Below, piece after piece: positions 1 to 12,700 of a stretch of 64,000 nt of DNA. Origin of the DNA: Strigops habroptila. Taxonomy: Eukaryota; Chordata; Aves; Psittaciformes; Psittacidae. The notes beneath the pieces are model-generated. The model saw nothing but the letters and a program-made list of their open reading frames with translations, was not told the origin of the DNA and searched no databases. The first letter of the stretch is position 1. Each line of letters opens with the position of its first letter. Location: assembly GCF_004027225.2 (NCBI RefSeq), contig NC_044290.2:8262906-8326905 (forward strand), read 5' to 3'. A program made the position numbers and the translations under genes.

Positions 1-506
1 GCTGAAATTTAGTAAGACAGAGGGTGAGTAATTTCCAGTGTCACAGGAGATCAGGAGACATGGATAGAGCGTCTGAGTCAAAGGACTGGAAACCAACCTC
101 CTCAGGCTTTGGATCAGGCGAGTAAGAGAAGAGCTGGCCAGCTGAGGGAGGAAGTTGTTAATGCTTCAGAAGTAATTGCCTGGCAGGAAAAAAGCTGTAA
201 TCAAACCCTGTTAGCACCAGAAATATCATTTACCCAATGTCATCGTATGTGGAATTAGAGGTATCACTTCAGTGAAGACATGCGTCATGAATTCAGTTTT
301 AACAAGAAAACCAAATTTTGCTACATTTTCCAGTGCTTTTGGTCTATACTATTTTTGAAAGGGAAAAAAAAGGTCCAGAACTCTTTCATAAGTATATTGA
401 AATCAGTAAATGTGAAAGAACAAACTCAAAAAGAGCTATCACTGAAATTATATAACAACTGAAGCTTAAAATATTTAGTTGCTCAATATTAAATTAATAC
501 CTACAA

Positions 507-572
507 AGGGGGTTTGGAACCAGATGATCTTTAAGGTCCCTTCCAACTCTAACCATTCTGTGATTCTATGAA
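507..572 (+). repeat. CR1 LINE 3' end fragment
   Basis: Short 5'-truncated CR1 tail in sense orientation. It contains the typical segment GATGATCTTTAAGGTCCCTT followed by TCCAAC and ends in two copies of the CR1 3' terminal octamer, ATTCTGTG and ATTCTATG (555-570). The octamer end is diagnostic of CR1 elements and supports a bird (or other sauropsid) source. Confidence 0.85.
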
Positions 573-3500
573 TTGCAGATAAACTTATACGAATCCTAAT
601 AAAAAAATGGAGAAAATGACAAAAAATAACATTTACTATAAACCCTCTGGGACATGGCCACTTTCATAGTGGCATGTGGATAGTAATTTTATGAATAGTC
701 TGAAGTCACTTGTGGCCTAGGCATGGAATTACTATTACCAGCAGTGGTATTGGTGTCGTCATTACAGTGACCTAAAACATCATCATGTTGCTTCTTGGAC
801 ACCCTGTAGGAGAGTCCTTGGATCTCAACACATCCTAATTTACTCTGCTTCTGTGATTTCTGCAAAGATATTGTCTACGTTGTAATTGAGTGGCTAAAGA
901 GCCCAATTCCCCCTTGGACCCACTGCTGACTGAAGGAAGCATTGCCCCACAGTTTCATGACTCTTTGCATAAAGTGATGTGCAGGGAATTGCTTAGGGAA
1001 GCTGAAATTCCAAGTTGGAAACTCAGACCTTCATGTATCTGCCAGTTCTAGCCCAGAAAGAAGATGTCTTAGTAGGAAACTTGCAACATGCAGTCAATAT
1101 TTTGTCTGTATTCTATGGACAATATTCCATATCGACCCCTTTTCACTACAGTCCACACTTTCTATCTCTAGCTAATGTATATGCATACACGTACGTGTTT
1201 TGATTTGCCACTTCATTTAACTCCTCTGTGCTAGGAGAAATACTAATATTTATTTCAGAACACTGTAAAGCTTTTCTGCTGCAATGTCTGCTTTCTGATT
1301 CCAGGAGAACACTGTCATGTGAAAGAACCTATTCAAAATCCATTGCATTCCCGTCCTTTTAATTTATGCAGTCAGATTTATACTCTAACTTCACATATCA
1401 GTTCTTGTCTGCTCTTGAGTTCATTTGCTTTCATAGCAGACGGAGCTGCTAAAGTGGCTGCATACATACCAGCCTTCTTACACTGGAATGATATTGTCCC
1501 TAGGTGGGTTTCCTTATAATTGCCACAGATCCTCCCAGAAATTCTGGCAGAGCACAGAGCACATCACAAGTTCAGCAAATGTGAGACCATCAGATGATAA
1601 AAGCCTGTTTGTGCTGCTCTTAACTCGGTAGGAGTAATAGCTGATTCTTCACATGCCCAAAATGAAATTAAGGGGGCTGCTCAAAGAGGTTGTGGTTACA
1701 CGGTCACTTTAATCTGGCAGAAGTCTGGCTGCTGCTGAAAGGGGTTGTTCCACTCCTCTCCCCCCTCTTCCTCTGCACCCAGTCACTCTTTTCACCCACT
1801 CTTGTCTGGCACCAGTGTTGATACGGCTTTGCAACAGACCTGATCCAGCTGAATATTGGCTCCATTAGTTGTATGCTTTATTTTTCTCTTTTAATTAGTT
1901 TCTTAGGGTGGCACAGCCACATGAATGCTTGTGCTGGCGTAAGAGAGCACAGAAATGAGTGTCTGGGGGAAGAGGGAATGGAAGAACTGCTTTCTCACTA
2001 ACAGCCCAAAGGACCATTGAATGATGGCCTCATTAGACTGGAAGCATCTAACCCACACAGATGAAACTAGCTAGGCTGTGAATATCTCACATCCCTTGGT
2101 AACTCATCTGCTTCTTTCTCATAAGCACCTTCCCATTTCCCAGTAGCCGCTGAACACTTAGGGTTTCCAAGCTCTCCTTGTCCTGGGAATCCTGTGCCCA
2201 TCTCTTCAGCAGCAAACACAGTTATCTGTGTTGCCTTCTTTCTCAGTTTGTGATTTCTGCAATCCCCCAGCAGTCCTGCTCCCAGCATGTCAAATTAATT
2301 CACATCTCCTGTTTGTTCTCATTTTTTGCCTTTTCCCTACAATGTGTACGCCATCCCAAACTTTCCCAGAGACCAGTCAACCAAATTAAAACAAGGTATT
2401 TTTCCAAATTATCTAAACAATGAGCATTTCAGTTCTGAGCCCCAGCCCAAAGATCCTTTCCTAATTCGGTGAAATATTGTCCTAGTTCTGTTAGGCTTAG
2501 GGGCAACACGCAGTATACACAGTTGAGTTATCCCAACAGCAAAGCACTGCTTCAGTTGTGGCTCCTGGGTTTCCTCCTTTCCAAAAGAAGCAATCCGTGT
2601 TAGCATTGTGCTTGGCTCCGGCTGCGTTCCCTCCTTGCCGCCTGGCTGCCGCGGTGCGCGAGGGGTGCCAAACCAAAATTCCACAGCTCCCCTTCCCAGC
2701 CCACCCGTTCCCCACCCGTCTGTGTGGGAATGGGGAGGGACAGTGCTGGGACCTGCAGTGCCAGCAGCCAAGGTAAGAGAAGACAGGGAGAGCTCCCAAA
2801 CTCTACCACAGGAGAAAAAAATCTCATCCCCGCTGCTGAGGCTGGGCAGGTTCAAACCCATTGGCAGCAGTAACTTCTGCAGCATCTGTGACTTTCTTTG
2901 CTGTGATGTACGCAGCCCTTGTGTGCAGCACATCTGCTCAAGACAAGAGCAGAATGTGCTGAGAAAGGGGAGCATAGAACCCAGTAGCAGAACAAGAAAA
3001 AAGTGCAGGGTCATCCTGAAAAGACACGAATCTTCCAGGTCAGTGTTTTCCACTTGTTCACGCTTCTTGCAGTTTTCTCACAGAACTGATGATCGCTATT
3101 GCTGGTTATATGCACCTTCTGGATGCGGTTGTCTGGTCCAGAACAGCTCAACAAACACCACAGATTTCATCCTCTACCATTGTTTCAGTCATATTGGGTG
3201 AGAGTCCGTGACGCCTGACAGCAGTTAATATCACTGTATTCCACAAAGCAGCCCATTCAGTCAGGCTAGCAGAATCTGGGTGTAAACTGTTACATTGATT
3301 TGCTGTATGTGTTCCCCCTGCTGCAGTGCAGGCTGATATCCAGTGATCTGTCTAGGTTTAAAACAAATGAAAGTCTGGCCATTCAACTCAAAATCCCTTG
3401 TTGGAGAAAAAAGGTGAGGTTTTATTTTCAGATGGAGCCTCCAAAATGAGTTTGCTGGGACTCGCCGTGAGGAGCGCTATCATTCTGCTTTTGTCCAATG

Positions 3501-4883
3501 GGAAAACTTGCACTATTAGAATAAAACTTCAGGTGATTTTAAGGCTTACAGTTTTATTGTAACTATGTTCTGAGATAAATCATACACATAATAACAAAAG
3601 ATTCTGGAAGTTCCTGCACAGAAATATCTTCATGGTTTTAATCAAAACCCAGGGGAAAGACACTTAACTCCTTTTTTACTTTACAAACTTAGGGGGAAAT
3701 GTGCTTTTTCTTGCCTTTTTTTTTTTTTCTTTTATTTTTAGGTAGCTTGAAATGTTTTCTTATTCTCTGAATTGCTCTGGTCTGTTGTATTCCCTCCCTG
3801 CACTTGGAGCTCATTTCTATTTCTTTGTCTCCGAAAAAGATTGTATTTGTATCATCTCCAGACAGGTCACCGGAGTTACATTGAGTGCACACTGGATATG
3901 TTACACATCTGGTTTATATCCTTCTCCACTGAGCCACTTCACATCCCAGGATACAGTATTTCTGTATTGTTGCTATATATCAAAACACAGAGACAGATGC
4001 ACAGACAATGGGGCTAGATAAGCACAGCTACACCAGACACTTCCTCATTAATTCCATTCAATTAATTTAAAACAACCACTTTTCTTGTAAGCACAGGTCC
4101 CAATTCTTGAAGTAGAAGCAATATCGAACTGAAGAACCGTGAAACACAGTGTAAACTTCTCCACCAGGCAAACAGGGCCAGCAAACTCAGTATTCTGGGT
4201 TTTCTTTGCAACAGCCTTTTGGTGTTCGTGGATAATCCTGAGAGACTCGTTTTAGGGACAGAAAAAAGAAATTTCTACTTTGTGGCAGTCTCTAATTTTT
4301 CATGGCATGGACTAAAACAGGGATTGCTAGGCTAGTGATTTTTTTATAGGTCACTCCTCAGGGGCCCATGAACCATAGTTCGGGGACTTCAGCAGAGGAG
4401 ATAGATAACATATGTCCTGTAGGTGACCAAGGAAGGCAGACCCTCGATGCCTTCAGGCTGGCATCTACTGCTCCTTCTCTGCCAACTCATCTGCTTTCCT
4501 CTTATGAGACAGGATGAACCATTCTCGATCAGCACAGGACAATAGCTCTGGAGGCAGGGCGAAAGGACTGTGCCAGCAATAATCCCTGTGGCACTGCCAC
4601 TGTGGGCCAAGAGATCCTCAGAGCACAGGAGAAAAGTCCTTTATGCTGCTTTGGGCTTCTCCGAGTCTGGCACTGCCTCACTGCGGAAGCACTTTGCCCC
4701 ATAAGCAGGTTTGGTTTGGCCTGTTATCAGCAACAGAAACTTTCTTTGGGTTCATCTGTAAGTTTGAACTAATCTTTACTCGGGTCTCGGTGTTTCAGGC
4801 TGGTGCAGCGGCACGGGCCAGGCAGGGTTACAGCCATCACTGTGATGACCTGGTGTGGTTCTGAGGCAAGCAGTGCACTGCCT

Positions 4884-4923
4884 GATGGGCTGACAGACTG
4901 ACAGATGGGCTGACAGACTGACA
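4884..4923. repeat. 20-bp tandem duplication
   Basis: The 20-base unit GATGGGCTGACAGACTGACA occurs twice in perfect tandem, and the unit itself has an internal GACTGACA/GACAGACT sub-periodicity. No gene is associated with it. Confidence 0.9.
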
Positions 4924-7900
4924 GCCAAGCAGACAGTGTGCTGGGCAGCCCCACAGCAAGCAGGCTCATGAGGAACCCCTCAGCACTGCAACCACCCAGT
5001 GAAGCTGCAATGTCATGAGGGAACCAGGCATCCCAAAGATCAGCTCTTGTCGTTGAAATCTCTGCTTCTGTAAGCACTTGGGTTTGAAAAAACATCTCTC
5101 TGTGTGTCCTGAACGGTGTGACAGGAACAGGAGCTGGCTCGGGCAGTGCAGGGATGAAACGTGCTGGGAAGAGGGGCAGCACCGGCTGCCCATTGTCTCC
5201 ATCCATCTTTCCATGCATCCCCCCAAATGTGCGTGCACACCTGCACATGCACACACCCAGTTTCACTCTGATTTGTCCCTGGATTGAATTAAGCTGAAGG
5301 ATCAAAGAGCAAAGCTGGGACACTGTTTCCACACAGAGTGGAGGCAGGGACCCTGCTCTCAGAAACCAGCCTCGTGTTTGTCCCTCACCTGATTCAATCA
5401 AAATACAGCCAAAGGTCTTCTGTTTCCAGCCCTACCTCCCTCCCATCACATCCCCCTCAGCTTTCTTCCCGCCTGGGCTCTTTCTAACTTTGTCCCATGT
5501 TCTCCAAAATGCCAGAAAGTATAATTCCTTTTTTTTTCCTCTGGAGTTGGCATTAAAGCTGGAAGCAAAGACACTTCTGTCTGGTCAGAGGGGGGGAATA
5601 TCTGTTCCAAATGCTTTTGAAATAGGCACATCAAACTTTATGACACTCCTTTTAAAATAGTGGATTCTATTTTCCTTATATAAACTTTGGTGGAGCAATT
5701 TTCCATGCCCGCATACATGCAGACTGCTTTATTCCAAGGCTTGGGGAGGTTGGCTCTCCAGTAATTGAGCTGTGCACAGTTTCTCAACGTGAGCTTGCAT
5801 TTTTGGAAGCATTACATCTTCAATTTTAGTTTAAGGTTCTATTGAAAGTCTGGCTCTTAATAAATAATGATATACAGTTATGGAGCTTTTCAGTTTAATG
5901 CAAACTCTTAGTGCTAACTCAAGTAGAACTGGGATGCTTTAGTTACTGGTTCATTTTTCCACCCTAAAAATTTTAGGATGGTTGAGGTGATGTGTTTATA
6001 GTTGCTAAGTACCCCAGCCTAATAGCAATCAATCTGAGCAATGACATGCATTGTTCCTGTGATAGCAAAGCAGATCAGAAGGTGAGGCTTGTAGGTGGTA
6101 AAATCTGGTCGTGAGGCAAAGTGAACAATGTCTGAATGCTAATGTTATGGTAAATGCTGATCTCCCTGATTGTCAGTAACCACTGCAACTCCTTGCAACA
6201 TCTCATCAGCTCTGTCACCACACGGGTGAATGCAGACATTGAAGTCCAGATTTAGTAAGCTGGTTTATATAGCAACATTACATGGGAAGATGTTTGGACA
6301 CTGCTCGCCATTAACAGGACCTGAGTTTAACAGGGAACATTAGGCACTTCTGTTACTGAATTCCACAAACAAGGAAATTACCCAAAAGTGCACAAGCTGA
6401 TACATACCTGGCATCTTTTGTAGTCCTTCTCCATGGATAATGCTCTGTAACCATCTCTTACAGGACAGAGGCACCAGAAACACAAAGGTGAAAATAAATG
6501 AGACACATGTGTGGGCTTAACTTGGAGCAATAGTGAAGGAAAAAGTGACCTTGCTGTCATTGCATATATTTCCTTGTCTTGTTTAATTTAGGAGTCATGT
6601 TCTAAAAGAGCACGTTTTGGTATTTCTGTTGTCCCTGTGCTGGTCTCTGTGCTGGTGATTTACTGTGTGTAGCCTTGAGCTGTAATCCGTTTCTCCCTCT
6701 GCTCCAGAGAGTCATTCCAGGCACGTGTGTGTCCTGCTGCTGACAGCCTGGAGCCATAGGTGCTGTTCACTTCACTCCTGAGAGAGTGTGGTTTCAACAG
6801 CAAAGCTGCTGATGCAAATGGAGCAGAATTAAAAGCTTGGGAATAAATTAATAAATTAACTTGGTGGCTTGAACATTTGTCATCCCCGGTAAGTACGAAA
6901 TAGATGAGCAACTGAAGTGATGGAAGTGGCCTCCTCCTACCCCTTGGCAGCCCTGAATTTCACATTGTGCAGGATGATTCCTTCTTAAAGTAGAACTGGG
7001 GATGCATCAGCGCTCTGAGTGTGTAAATAATGCTGCAGCCCTTAGTGAGCCCAGTCAGTCTGTCATCCACGCTAGAACCATGCCTCCTTGGGATGGATCC
7101 TAGCCAGAGTTTAAGCATTGCTCTCTGTTCAGTGCACTGTTGGAAATGTACTGTTAGAATATTTTGTTTGAGGGAAATCCCTCTTTCTTTCTTTCTTGGG
7201 TGGATGAAACACTGTGAGTACTTCTGGGGTGGGTCGCTTCTAGGTGCAGCTGGAATGATCAGTACAGGGGCTGACCGGTGACAGAGCTAAACCAGACAAC
7301 CACCATATACACCCTTAGACACGTTAGTAGTGTTGGGTAAGAAAGCTTTAACCTCCCTGGGCAGTTTAACCACAGCTGCAGAATTTACCAAGTGAAGGAG
7401 ACTGTGCAGCTGATAAAAGCACCTTAAACCACACGGAAGTATCCCCAGTTCACTAAAGCTGGTGTGGAGGAGAGGACTGAGAGAGTCCAGTTCACACTTA
7501 AAGCTTGGGGTGAGACAAGGAAGACGCCTCTGACTCTGACTCCGTAGTCTGTTCCATCTGTGAGCGATTCTTTCCTGAGGCTGGACTGGAGAGCTGTGGC
7601 TGATACAATCACACATAATGACTTCTGTAGGCATGCACCAAAACATAAATTGGCTTTCTATCAGCTGGAGGGATTTTGGTCTTTGACTCTTTTTCTGTGA
7701 TTGTTCACATTGCTGAAAGTCATTGCACTGAAGGGCCTCTGAAGAAACGCTTTTAGCCCCAAAGCCATATTAATATTTAAAATGTTTTTCCCGAGCAGTG
7801 CAGCAGCTGTGCAGGGTGAAATAGAAGACATTTTTCTCTCTTTCCCTGAGCAGCTCTAAAGCATCTAATGATAAACAGGGAAGAGTAAAAAAAACAAAGT

Positions 7901-9783
7901 TTGAATATTGCTACAGCTCATCTAAAATACCAACTATTAACACCCTGCTGTAGACTTGAAGTGAACAAAACTTCGTGTATCCCTGAAATGCCCTCAAATA
8001 TGGAGGACTTAAAAATAAATTTCTCTGGGCAGAAAGTGTTCTTAAAAACCTTAATTCCTGCAGCTAGGCTGCTGAAATGCAATTCAGATCCATCCACTGC
8101 TGAAACATAAGCTTAATTTCTATCATTTTGAGTACATTAAAATATCTGTAAATATGTTATATATAGAAATAAACAGATGCAAATCTATTACATTTATATT
8201 ATTTGCTTTTGCTTTGAAATGAAGTTTGTTGCCTGTGAGCCTAAAATTGTGGTTTTTCACAATTGGAAAATGAATAAATGTTGGCAGGGTTGAATGAAAG
8301 CAAGCTCTGGCCTACCATGGTGTCCCATGCTGCCTCTTGCCTTCAGACTTTATCCTGGCCCTCCTTAGAATTGCCGGTAAATGTCAGAATTGGAAAGAAC
8401 AAGGTATGTATGTCATGTGTCTGGAACTGCTCCCTCCCTGAAGCCACGGGCAGAATCTGCTGTACCCAAGTCATATTTCAGGCTTTTCTTCGTGTCCATG
8501 CGGGCTAGAACCATGTTTTTGAAAAGGAAGATGAGATTCTGATTTCTTCGTGCAACTCTAGGAGATGACCAGGAGCAGTTCAGGCTTGATCCATAGCAGA
8601 GAGTATTCTTGACACCAGCCTGTTGTCCCCTTCTGTGTTAGCAAGGAAATGAACATCTTTAGGAGTTACCAAAATTGTATTTGGTAAAAAAGAAACAAAA
8701 CTGTTTGAGTAGCATGTACCATAGCCACCTTACTGCTGTGGAAGGTTGGGATTCACTGGAGGACTTCCATGGGCAAAAGTCACTCATATTTTACAGAACG
8801 AGGCCCTTAATATTTATTTTTTTACTTATATTTTTCAATTATTTCTTTTTTAGGCTCAAGGCCTCTGATTCTTGTGAATCATGGTATTCAGCTGTTGTGC
8901 AGTCTCAGTTTCCTCTACGGTGACCTATTTGAAATGCAATTCATACAATAATAGAGGATATCTGTAGTGTGGAATAGTACCAGTAGATAATACAGAGCAG
9001 CACAGAGAGGACAGTATAGAATAACCTTATATAGACTAGAAACAAATCAAATTTACAGCTGCACAGTATTGCTGTGGGCAATTCCTGATACATATCATTG
9101 TTGAGCACAGGTCTAGCTGGTGTGTGAACAAAAGAATATGATACTCTTTGTTTGCTGTGTGGAAATCTGTCCTTATTTAACCCTAACTACCTGTCAGTTG
9201 CTTTCAGGAAGCATTTGCTTTGTGAACATAACATTTCAAAAGTGTGGGGGGGGTTTTAAGTCATTGCAGTTTCATTTTTAGAAAGGCAAGGGATCCAACA
9301 TCCTACTCTGAGTAAGGCCCTTTGATGGGTTGGGATGCTGCAGGAATGATAAATATATCCGCAGACTCAGAGTAAATATTCAGTGGCATGTAACTAAGGT
9401 ATAAAGGAGTAAATTTTATACAAGTTGGCCACAGACGCCTTGTCACTTCTCAGTAAATTAAAGAGTCTTCCATTGGACCTATAAATTTCTCATACTAGTC
9501 TTCTTCCATGACTACAGAAACAGCCTGACCCTGTTTTGACAGAGTGTTCCATTCCCTGCAGATAACAGGAGTCCAGTGCTGTTCCTGTGCGTGCCGTGGC
9601 ACCAATAAATTGAGCACAAAACCTTTTTGCAGCTTCTCCCGTGGCTGCCGCTCAGTGTTAGTCATTCTTTTTCCCAGAACCTTGATTAGTCTTTTCCAGG
9701 AAAAAAAGTGCTCTGCTGATGACTTACAGGCAACACGGAGAGGAAGGCTGTACTATAAGCCTGGATTAATTTCACACTTCAGA

Positions 9784-9797
9784 TGTGTGTGTGTGTG
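9784..9797. repeat. (TG)n microsatellite
   Basis: Short uninterrupted TG dinucleotide run in non-coding DNA. It may vary in length between individuals. Confidence 0.85.
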
Positions 9798-12700
9798 GTA
9801 AAACTACTACCTTCCTTGCTTAAAATCTCGTGGGTTTACATACCCTCCTCATAACACTCTGAATGTCAGATCTTGCCCGTGATTGCAGAGGGTCTCCTGG
9901 GGGAATGGATTGATGGTGTGCATTGCAAGGAAGGGAGACTTCTTGCATGGTGCTGTTCTTGTGAAACAATCCTTGAGTGGTACAAACAGCAGGAGGGAAT
10001 GAGCTGGGGCGAGGAGAGAGAGCTCTCTGCTTATGCCAGACAGGGTGAGGCCAAACCATGTGCTGTGACTGATCTGCCGCGTCCTAGGCAAGGTTTGCTT
10101 CTACAGGAAAATGTTGCTATTGCTCCATGATTGGAAGGTAGAGATTCTCCATCCCAAATGTTCCATGGGCACCTGCCTAGCTGTCTGGGTAGCAATGGAC
10201 AAAGATGCTGCCAAGCGAAATTCAGAACTTACAAGCACTGGATGCTTTGCAACCCCAGGAGTAAAATATTCAAAGTGTCATGAGCACACGTGTCTGAGCA
10301 GGAAAATGGCCATGTCAGTGCTACACAATTGTTCTTTCTGCATAATTACTGAGGATCTCATTTTGAGAAAGTTCAGTGACAATTTTTATAGACTTCGTGT
10401 CCCTCTTAATCAATGACAAGAAATGGACACCAGTAGAATGCCTATTTTGAGAATCTTCTTTAGGATCAAAGGAATCATGACCTAGAAAGAGCAGATAAAT
10501 CCCATTGTTGTTCATTATGAAGTATGCTTTATTTACATTTACATTTGCATTCCTGTTACTGCTAAGGCTTGGTTTTATGTTTGGCTTTTCTTTCTATGCA
10601 GCTATGCAGCAAAGCCTGTTCATTTAAATCACTCATCACTGACCACACCTCGGATCCCTGTGAGGTAGGTGAGCTCTGCTGTAGTCATCTTATGGACATT
10701 GCCTTGCCCGTTGCCTCCCAACCAGAGAGGAGCAAACCCATCATTCTGCAGGCTGTGACAACACTCAGAGTAGTTGAGCTTTGGCTGTTAGGCCTGGTTT
10801 TGGCCAAAAGTAAAACTGGGCCCACCAAAACGTGAGCAATCTGCTGATGGAGCCACGTAAATCTATGTACTAGAACCATTTATCTTAAATAACCAGGACA
10901 AGCTCTTATTCTGCAAATAATTATGTGTGTGAATAATTCTTCTCATCTGCTAGAAGTTTATTACTGATGCTGGAACTAATCCTATACAGTGCAGGGGAAG
11001 TATATAGAAGTACATCCTGATTGCATTAAGTGGAATATCGGGCTCTGTTGGAGAGTAGAAGTGCTATGGATCTGATAATCCAGGCATTTTGTGGACTGGA
11101 TTCTGGTCTCAGTTTTATAGACACTGTATGGGTACATATTCATAGTCACGGCAAGAGAGTTCAAGAGCGAATGTCTAAGCCAAGTGTATTCTGAACATTT
11201 AGAGCATTTTGCTAAATTCATTTGTGAAGCCACTCAATAGTTCTTTATTCTGAAAAATTCAAAATGAAGCAATATTGTGCCCCACTTTGTCTTTGGTCCA
11301 AGATCTCCTAGATTTAATGTTGGCTCACTCAGTTTAATAAAGGTATGTGTATGATGCTCTGTGCAAAAAAGAGAGATGCCCAAATGGATCTTCAGATCCA
11401 AATCCCTCCAAATCTGGGGCAAAGACCCTTTACTTCAACTCATCATCACTTACTGAAATATCCTGAAAACAGACAGGCAGGACCAAGATGTGTGTGAGGT
11501 TCAGAATAATGCTGGTGCTTCAAACTTTTGGTTTTACGTTGGGCCTTACACTGGGCTGGACATGCCTGTTCGATAGAACAGGGATAGCTGTATTAGCTCA
11601 AAGTTTATTGAATGTTTTCTGCTTTTTCCTGTTCTTCATTTTAGTGCGCATCTTTACCCCCAGACCTGGAAAAGGATTAAATGCCAGAAAGGAGACAGAT
11701 CACTCGGCATTTCTAATCACATACCAGAAATCTCAAGACACACAGTTCTCACAAGATTTTCTACTCTTTGTATACCATAAAAGGCTCAGATAACCTTCCA
11801 AAGTACACTCTCATCTCTTCAGTCATTAGAAAATAGATTTTTACTGAGAATCTAAGCTAGATTCCCACCACAGTGATCACATTCAGTCAGTCCAATTTCA
11901 CTCCATTATTTATGCATTCATTCATTAAGACAGAGTGACAGAATTCTTCATTCAAAACAAGGTTCCAACATTCAAAACAAGGCTGTAACTAAGGCAAAAA
12001 GAAAACCCCAAAGTACTGCAGGGAAACATTTCCATACACACTCTTTCATTTCAGAGTGTTACAGGCATTTGCTTTGTCTCTGTCTTTGATGTTCACTTTT
12101 CAGAATGCTCCAAAGAAGCAGTACTGTCATCGTGACTAGAAGAGTGCACTCGCCTGTCCAGCTCCCATGAGAAGCAGGCAAATACTCTATCATCTAAACT
12201 ACAAACTGGTAAGTTTAAGTTTGCATTTCCAATTGCCTTCACCTCTGTGAAAGTGAATTTCAAATAAAGCAAGTGATTGACTGGAAATTCCAGTCTCATA
12301 ACCAAGTACTTCTGGTGCGTGGTCTCCTGCAAGGTAAGACTCATAGAGACAGCCAGTTAGTTAAACTGCCAAACTGCTTAGCGGCAATAGTATAACTCCT
12401 TCATATACTATTTATCTGTCTGTGATAAAAAACTTCTTAGCCTTGCTGAAGAAGTTGATGCTTTCAGAAATGCCAGCCTTTGTCTCTTTTCCCTGAGTTG
12501 CTGTGTATTTAAATTAGATTTGATGTTATTTATCTACTCTTTATAGAGTGGTATTACATTTTGGGCCCGAGGGACAGTCTGCCTTGCCAGTATAGGTTTA
12601 TACTGCACCTAACACCTAGTCCCTCCAGCTGCTAAAGATAATAAATATAATAAGGTAATGTAATGCCATAAAGAGTGATGCTTTTACTTATTAATCTGCA

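Noticed and set aside
2851-2861. GGTTCAAACCC resembling a tRNA B box
   Set aside because: No matching A box or cloverleaf upstream, so not a tRNA gene.
4769-5401. 210-codon minus-strand open frame
   Set aside because: Includes the 20-bp tandem duplication as a low-complexity QPICQSVS-like stretch. No domain, no splice context and nothing recognisable.
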